A stretch of 64,000 nucleotides of DNA from contig OY829544.1 of NCBI GenBank assembly GCA_963691705.1, positions 5,773,501 to 5,837,500 on the forward strand, written 5' to 3'. Made by a program: the position numbers and the translations under genes. Source of the stretch: Viola odorata. Lineage: Eukaryota > Streptophyta > Magnoliopsida > Malpighiales > Violaceae. Under the pieces are notes generated by a model that saw nothing but the letters and a program-made list of their open reading frames with translations, made no database searches and had not been told where the DNA came from. Shown here one piece after another: positions 60,260 through 64,000 of the stretch. The stretch's first letter is position 1. Each line of letters starts with the position of its first letter.

Positions 60260-60879
60260 TTTTGGTGGTTGTTGAACCTCACATCACCATCACCGTACCA
60301 AAAATACTCTCAAATAGAAGTAGAACGGCATTTTCTTGGGTTGGGCCGGGCCCAAGCACTGTAAGACTATGTCGTTTCTTCTTCCTTAACAAGATGAAAA
60401 TAATTTTTTGTTTTTTATCTTTTTAACTTGTGCCTAGTTAGTAACTACTAAATAATTTAATCGTATAAATGCAGTTAAGTAAATGCATAAATTCATCTTC
60501 ACAACTATCCACAAATAATTTTTTTTTCTTCATAAATATCCTTTAAAAAGTGTGTTTAAAAGCATAGAAATTTATTTACCACTCGAGGGAAAAGATATAT
60601 AAACATGTTTATTTTATGCTTTAGTTACATATAATATAACATTAGATCATTCCTCGAATATTATGGTCAAATTTTTATATTTGTTGGAATAAGTTAAAAT
60701 TTCTTTTATATTATGATTAATGAAGATTAGTAGAAATAATTGAATTTCCATTTTTTATAATTTTTTTTCTTAATTAAGAGTATATTTTAACTTACTGGAT
60801 CATGACTAAATAGATTGACGCAAAATTGGTCATTAAAGGATAATTATCCACTTAAAAAGATCAAACAAGTCTCGTCTTA
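60260..60879. other. Promoter of PURU and AT-rich spacer
   Basis: The region upstream of PURU has no recognisable gene. It is AT-rich up to the left terminal repeat of the long-TIR element. Confidence 0.4.
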
Positions 60880-61640
60880 CATTTAGGCACCTGCACTTGT
60901 ATTGATTAAGACATTTGTCATCTCTATTTGTAAAATGGTTTAAAAGATACCTGCACATGAAACATATGACACATTTAGTACCTCACTCACACTGTTGACC
61001 GTCCACCATTATCTGCCGATGTGGCATGCCACGTGACTTGACACGTCATTAACATGATGACATAGCATGACACATCAGCATATGTCAATTAAATTTTCTT
61101 TTTCTTTTTCTTTTTCTTTCTTTTTCTTTCTTTCTTTTTTTTTTCTCTTCTTCTTCCATGAAAAATAGAAATAATCACTTAAATTGAACGGAAGTTTGTT
61201 AAATTTCTTGTATGCTATAAAAGTGACTAGTAGAAAATAAATAACTCAATTTTTTTCGTAAATAAATAAATTATTTTTTAATTTTTCATCAATTATTAAA
61301 TATAAAAGTAAATGAAATAACAAGTATAGGTTCTCTAGTTACACTCCTCATCTTGAATTTCTTCTCTTCTTTTTCCTAACAATATTAAATTTAAATACGA
61401 ATATTATTAGAAATCTAAAATCATCTCAATCCCAAAGTTTAAAAAATTACAATTACAATGACAATGGCAATTAAATTCTCGGAGATTTAAATGCAAGTAG
61501 GAAGAACATTAACCACTGTTTACTCATTACTGAACTAATTAATCGTCGATCATTTTTCGGATCCGATCCTTGACGAAATCGCTACGAGCCTTGGCGCGGG
61601 CTTGCTGCGGAGCTATGTTGACTAAAGAGAGGTAAGCGGC

Positions 61641-63100
61641 TGATTGCGTGTCGAGGGCATCAAATTTAGTTGTAAAAAAGATATAGAATTGGGATAGGAA
61701 TACAACTTATCACTCGTCCATAAGGGACTCGTAGGTCATGATAAGAGGTTCATCCACAGAGATCTTATTGGGGTTTCGTAGTCTTGACTCGACTTCTTCG
61801 TCACTGGAGTTGAGGGAGTTTTGTTCCTGCAATTAAAGTAAACAAAGCATAAAAGAGAACAAGCAATAATAAAATAAATAGAGACAATCTTAAGCAAAAG
61901 GCGATCTTAGCTAAGATTGCAGATTAAGGTTGATTGTGAACTGTCTTGAGGCAAACTCCTGGTAAGGGTGAATTCGTGAGCGCATTCCTTGTTTAATCGA
62001 TCATCGACCTTTAGATTTTCTCCTTCTCTCTCATAACTCTGCTATAGATTGGGAGGAATCCCTTTCCAATCCTACTTTCCTCCTATTCAAATCACTTGGA
62101 GGGTACCTCCTTTCCTAGTGATCCTGGCTAGTGGACACCTTGCTGGTTAAAGGGTTTATCCAATTGGCTGCTGGCTTGAGGCACATGCGTTTTCTCAATG
62201 GCATAGGGAAAGACAGAGTCTAGGCCAAGCTACTCCCAACTCGTAGCCCTAGATTGTCAGTCTGGTTAGGCCTATATCAATTCAAGTTCACTAACCCCCG
62301 CGAGGTTAGCTGCCTACTTCGTCACTCCGGTTTCGCTCGTCCCCTTTGTGACTGGCTACAAATTCGTCGTCTTGCTTAAGATCGATCAAGTCTTAACCTA
62401 GACGGGAACCGGTTTGTTAAAACAGAACTTGAATCAATTACGAACGAGAGGATAATTGGAACGGTCCGGTCTTACGATTTACAAGAACACTCACTCAACC
62501 CTTACCAAGAATTAGGTGTTTAGCTACTAGACATAATAATTAAAGAAGAGAATAGTTGAAGAACATGAATTAAAATTATATCTATGATATTCCAAACCGA
62601 ATAATCACAGAGCAAACGTTTTCAAGAACCAGAAGTTGGAAAAAGGAAGATCCTGTAATTGTCAGTCTTTCCTAACCTTTAACAAAGTTAGAGTCCCCAC
62701 CAATTACGTTCCTTTCCAAATTCCAAACTTCAAATGCCTAAAAGATAGAGATAAAATTCTCATTGTTTGAATTTAAAATAACATAAGATAAATATCTAAA
62801 CAGATTGTTTTGTTCTTAAAAGATTACATCCGATATTTCTTCAAAGGGATGTATCAGCCAGCTGGCTTCCTGATCCGCTCCACCTTCCATGAGTCCAAGA
62901 TGATCACGCCTCTATCTCTGCAATCTTAGCCAAGCTTGCGGCCAAGATTGCCACTTTGTCGTCTAGGCACCCGTTTCCTTAAATCCTTCTCTTGGCTGAG
63001 ATTTCCTTCAAAAGACCACAATATGACGTGAAAGAGATTATTTTTACCATCACCAAGGTGGTTTTAGATGATAAAAATACATGAAAATAAACGTCAATCA
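61641..63100 (-). mobile_element. LTR fragment (copy B), inverted relative of 33288-34758
   Basis: Read on the minus strand, this segment matches 33288-34758 almost end to end. It begins TGATTGACGTTTATTTTCAT, includes CGTCATATTGTGGTCTTTTG and TCTGTGGACGAACCTCTTAT, and ends GCCCTCGACACGCAATCA. Both outer parts of the LTR are missing. It lies wholly inside the long-TIR element, so it was inserted there or captured by it. Beyond 61641 an open frame continues for about 30 codons on the minus strand; I do not recognise it. Confidence 0.9.
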
Positions 63101-63401
63101 GCGGCATACGCCGACAAAGACGCTCCAGTTACAAACAACCCAATTGTAACCGCTATCTGTTTCCGGGTTGGTGGATATGACCAAATCCCCATCAGGGTCC
63201 GATCAGTTACGGCATCGCAGTCGTTGCTCCTCCCCGCTTTCTAGCGGCTATAGGTGGCTGGAGAGAACGGAATCGTAATTGCTCTGGTTGCGATGGATCA
63301 TCTGGGTCAGGTTAATTTGTACTATTGGGTAATGTTGTGGAGAAGCTGCTTTGAGATAATTTCATGCCTTTGCCACCATCCAGCAAAAACCTATCCTTCG
63401 A

Positions 63402-63695
63402 TCACCTGCACTTGCTGGCTTGGATCGAATTGTTATTTGGTTGAATTGCTGCTGGTTCATCAGTGGCGCCGGTGATCGAAGGAAAGAAACAGAGTCGTGT
63501 TTGGTGATAAACGAATTCGGGTTGTGATGAACGAATCCGGATTATGTATGAACGAATCTGGGTTGCTGATGGAGGGGATGTGTTCTTGAGCTTGCCGGCA
63601 CCACATGGTGGTTGTGAATCAAATGGTGGTTGTTGATTAATTGATTTTAATTGATTGGGAGGAGGATAGGAGTGGGGTTGGTGGCTGGTTGCCAT
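63402..63695 (-). other. Open frame inside the long-TIR element, unknown
   Basis: A 97-codon frame starts at an ATG (MATSHQPHSYPPPNQ) that lies at the inner end of the right terminal repeat. The product is rich in Pro, Ser and Gln and matches no family I know. It could be the first exon of a captured gene fragment or chance. Confidence 0.25.
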
Positions 63696-64000
63696 GGAAG
63701 AAGAAGAGAGAGAAAAAAGAAAGAAAAAGAAAGAAAAGAAAAAGAAAAAGAAAATTTAATTAACATAGGCTGATGTGTCATGCTATGTCATTATGTTGAT
63801 GACGTGGCAAGCCACGTGGCAAGCCACATCAGCAGATAGCGGTGGACAGTCAACGGTGTGAGTGAGGAATGTCAAATGTGTCATATATTTCAAGTGCAAG
63901 TACCTTTTAAACCGTTTTACATATAGAAGTGTCAAATATCTCAATCAATATAAGTACAAATGTTAATTTTGGACTTAAACTTAAAAATATCAAACTACTC

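Larger units (their letters stand above)
60880..63980. mobile_element. Long-TIR DNA element (Mutator- or fold-back-like), right end near the window edge
   Basis: The left arm (about 60880-61159) and right arm (about 63691-63975) are reverse complements over about 280 bp. Shared blocks in mirrored order are TGTATTGATTAAGACATTTG, ATGACACATTT, CCTCACTCACAC, GTTGACCGTCCACC, ATGACATAGCATGACACATC, a pyrimidine tract of repeated CTTTTT, and CTTCTTCTTCCATG. Long TIRs with unrelated internal DNA suggest a Mutator-like (Pack-MULE-type) or fold-back element. Most of the interior is an inverted LTR fragment. The target duplication could not be determined. Confidence 0.8.

Noticed and set aside
61566..61690. 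Minus-strand frame continuing from LTR copy B (ARAKARSDFVKDRIRKMIDD end)
   Set aside because: It looks protein-like but is under 50 codons and has no counterpart in copy A, so no gene is called; it could be a captured exon end.

Overview
This is nuclear DNA of a eudicot plant: AT-rich, intron-containing genes with GT-AG junctions, and intergenic space full of transposable elements. Nothing in it fixes the species; an asterid is plausible but unproven. All exon boundaries were derived by hand from splice signals and reading-frame phase. No alignment or database search was run.

Host genes from left to right: (1) 59-9.6 kb, minus strand, a large nuclear Agenet/Tudor protein of the G2484-1 (SWO1) type, its 3' end beyond the left edge; (2) 20.2-25.5 kb, minus, a complete 596-residue DUF547 protein with a MIP1-type leucine zipper; (3) 30.2-32.0 kb, plus, a complete tonoplast aquaporin of the TIP2 (delta-TIP) class; (4) 35.4-38.9 kb, plus, relics of two NRT1/PTR (NPF) transporter genes, the first carrying a solo LTR in its last exon; (5) 55.3-57.0 kb, plus, a complete FORKED-like DUF828/PH protein; (6) 57.5-60.2 kb, minus, a complete mitochondrial 10-formyl-THF deformylase (PURU). 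From memory, the order G2484-1, TIP2, DUF828, PURU matches Arabidopsis AT4G17330-AT4G17360, so this looks like an ancient syntenic block swollen by transposons.

Mobile DNA: a hAT element (13156-16201) with terminal inverted repeats and an 8-bp target duplication, its transposase broken by three in-frame stops; several LTR fragments or solo LTRs (11007-12625, 32827-35033, 36480-37812), one family having a second, inverted copy inside a long-TIR element at the right edge (60.9-64.0 kb); a Stowaway-like MITE in the first TIP2 intron; and a fold-back element near 47 kb.

The most unusual content is a pair of large, mutually diverged plant mariner-like elements (40555-45841 and 48759-54346), each with TA target duplications, terminal inverted repeats and a DD39D transposase. 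Both also carry the same extra genes: an acidic protein with DLNxxP (EAR-like) motifs and an identical EFILMLRIL C-terminal block, and one or two small helical proteins of a second shared family. I know of no description of plant mariner elements with such cargo. The conserved layout despite sequence divergence suggests a multi-gene transposition or silencing-interaction system.
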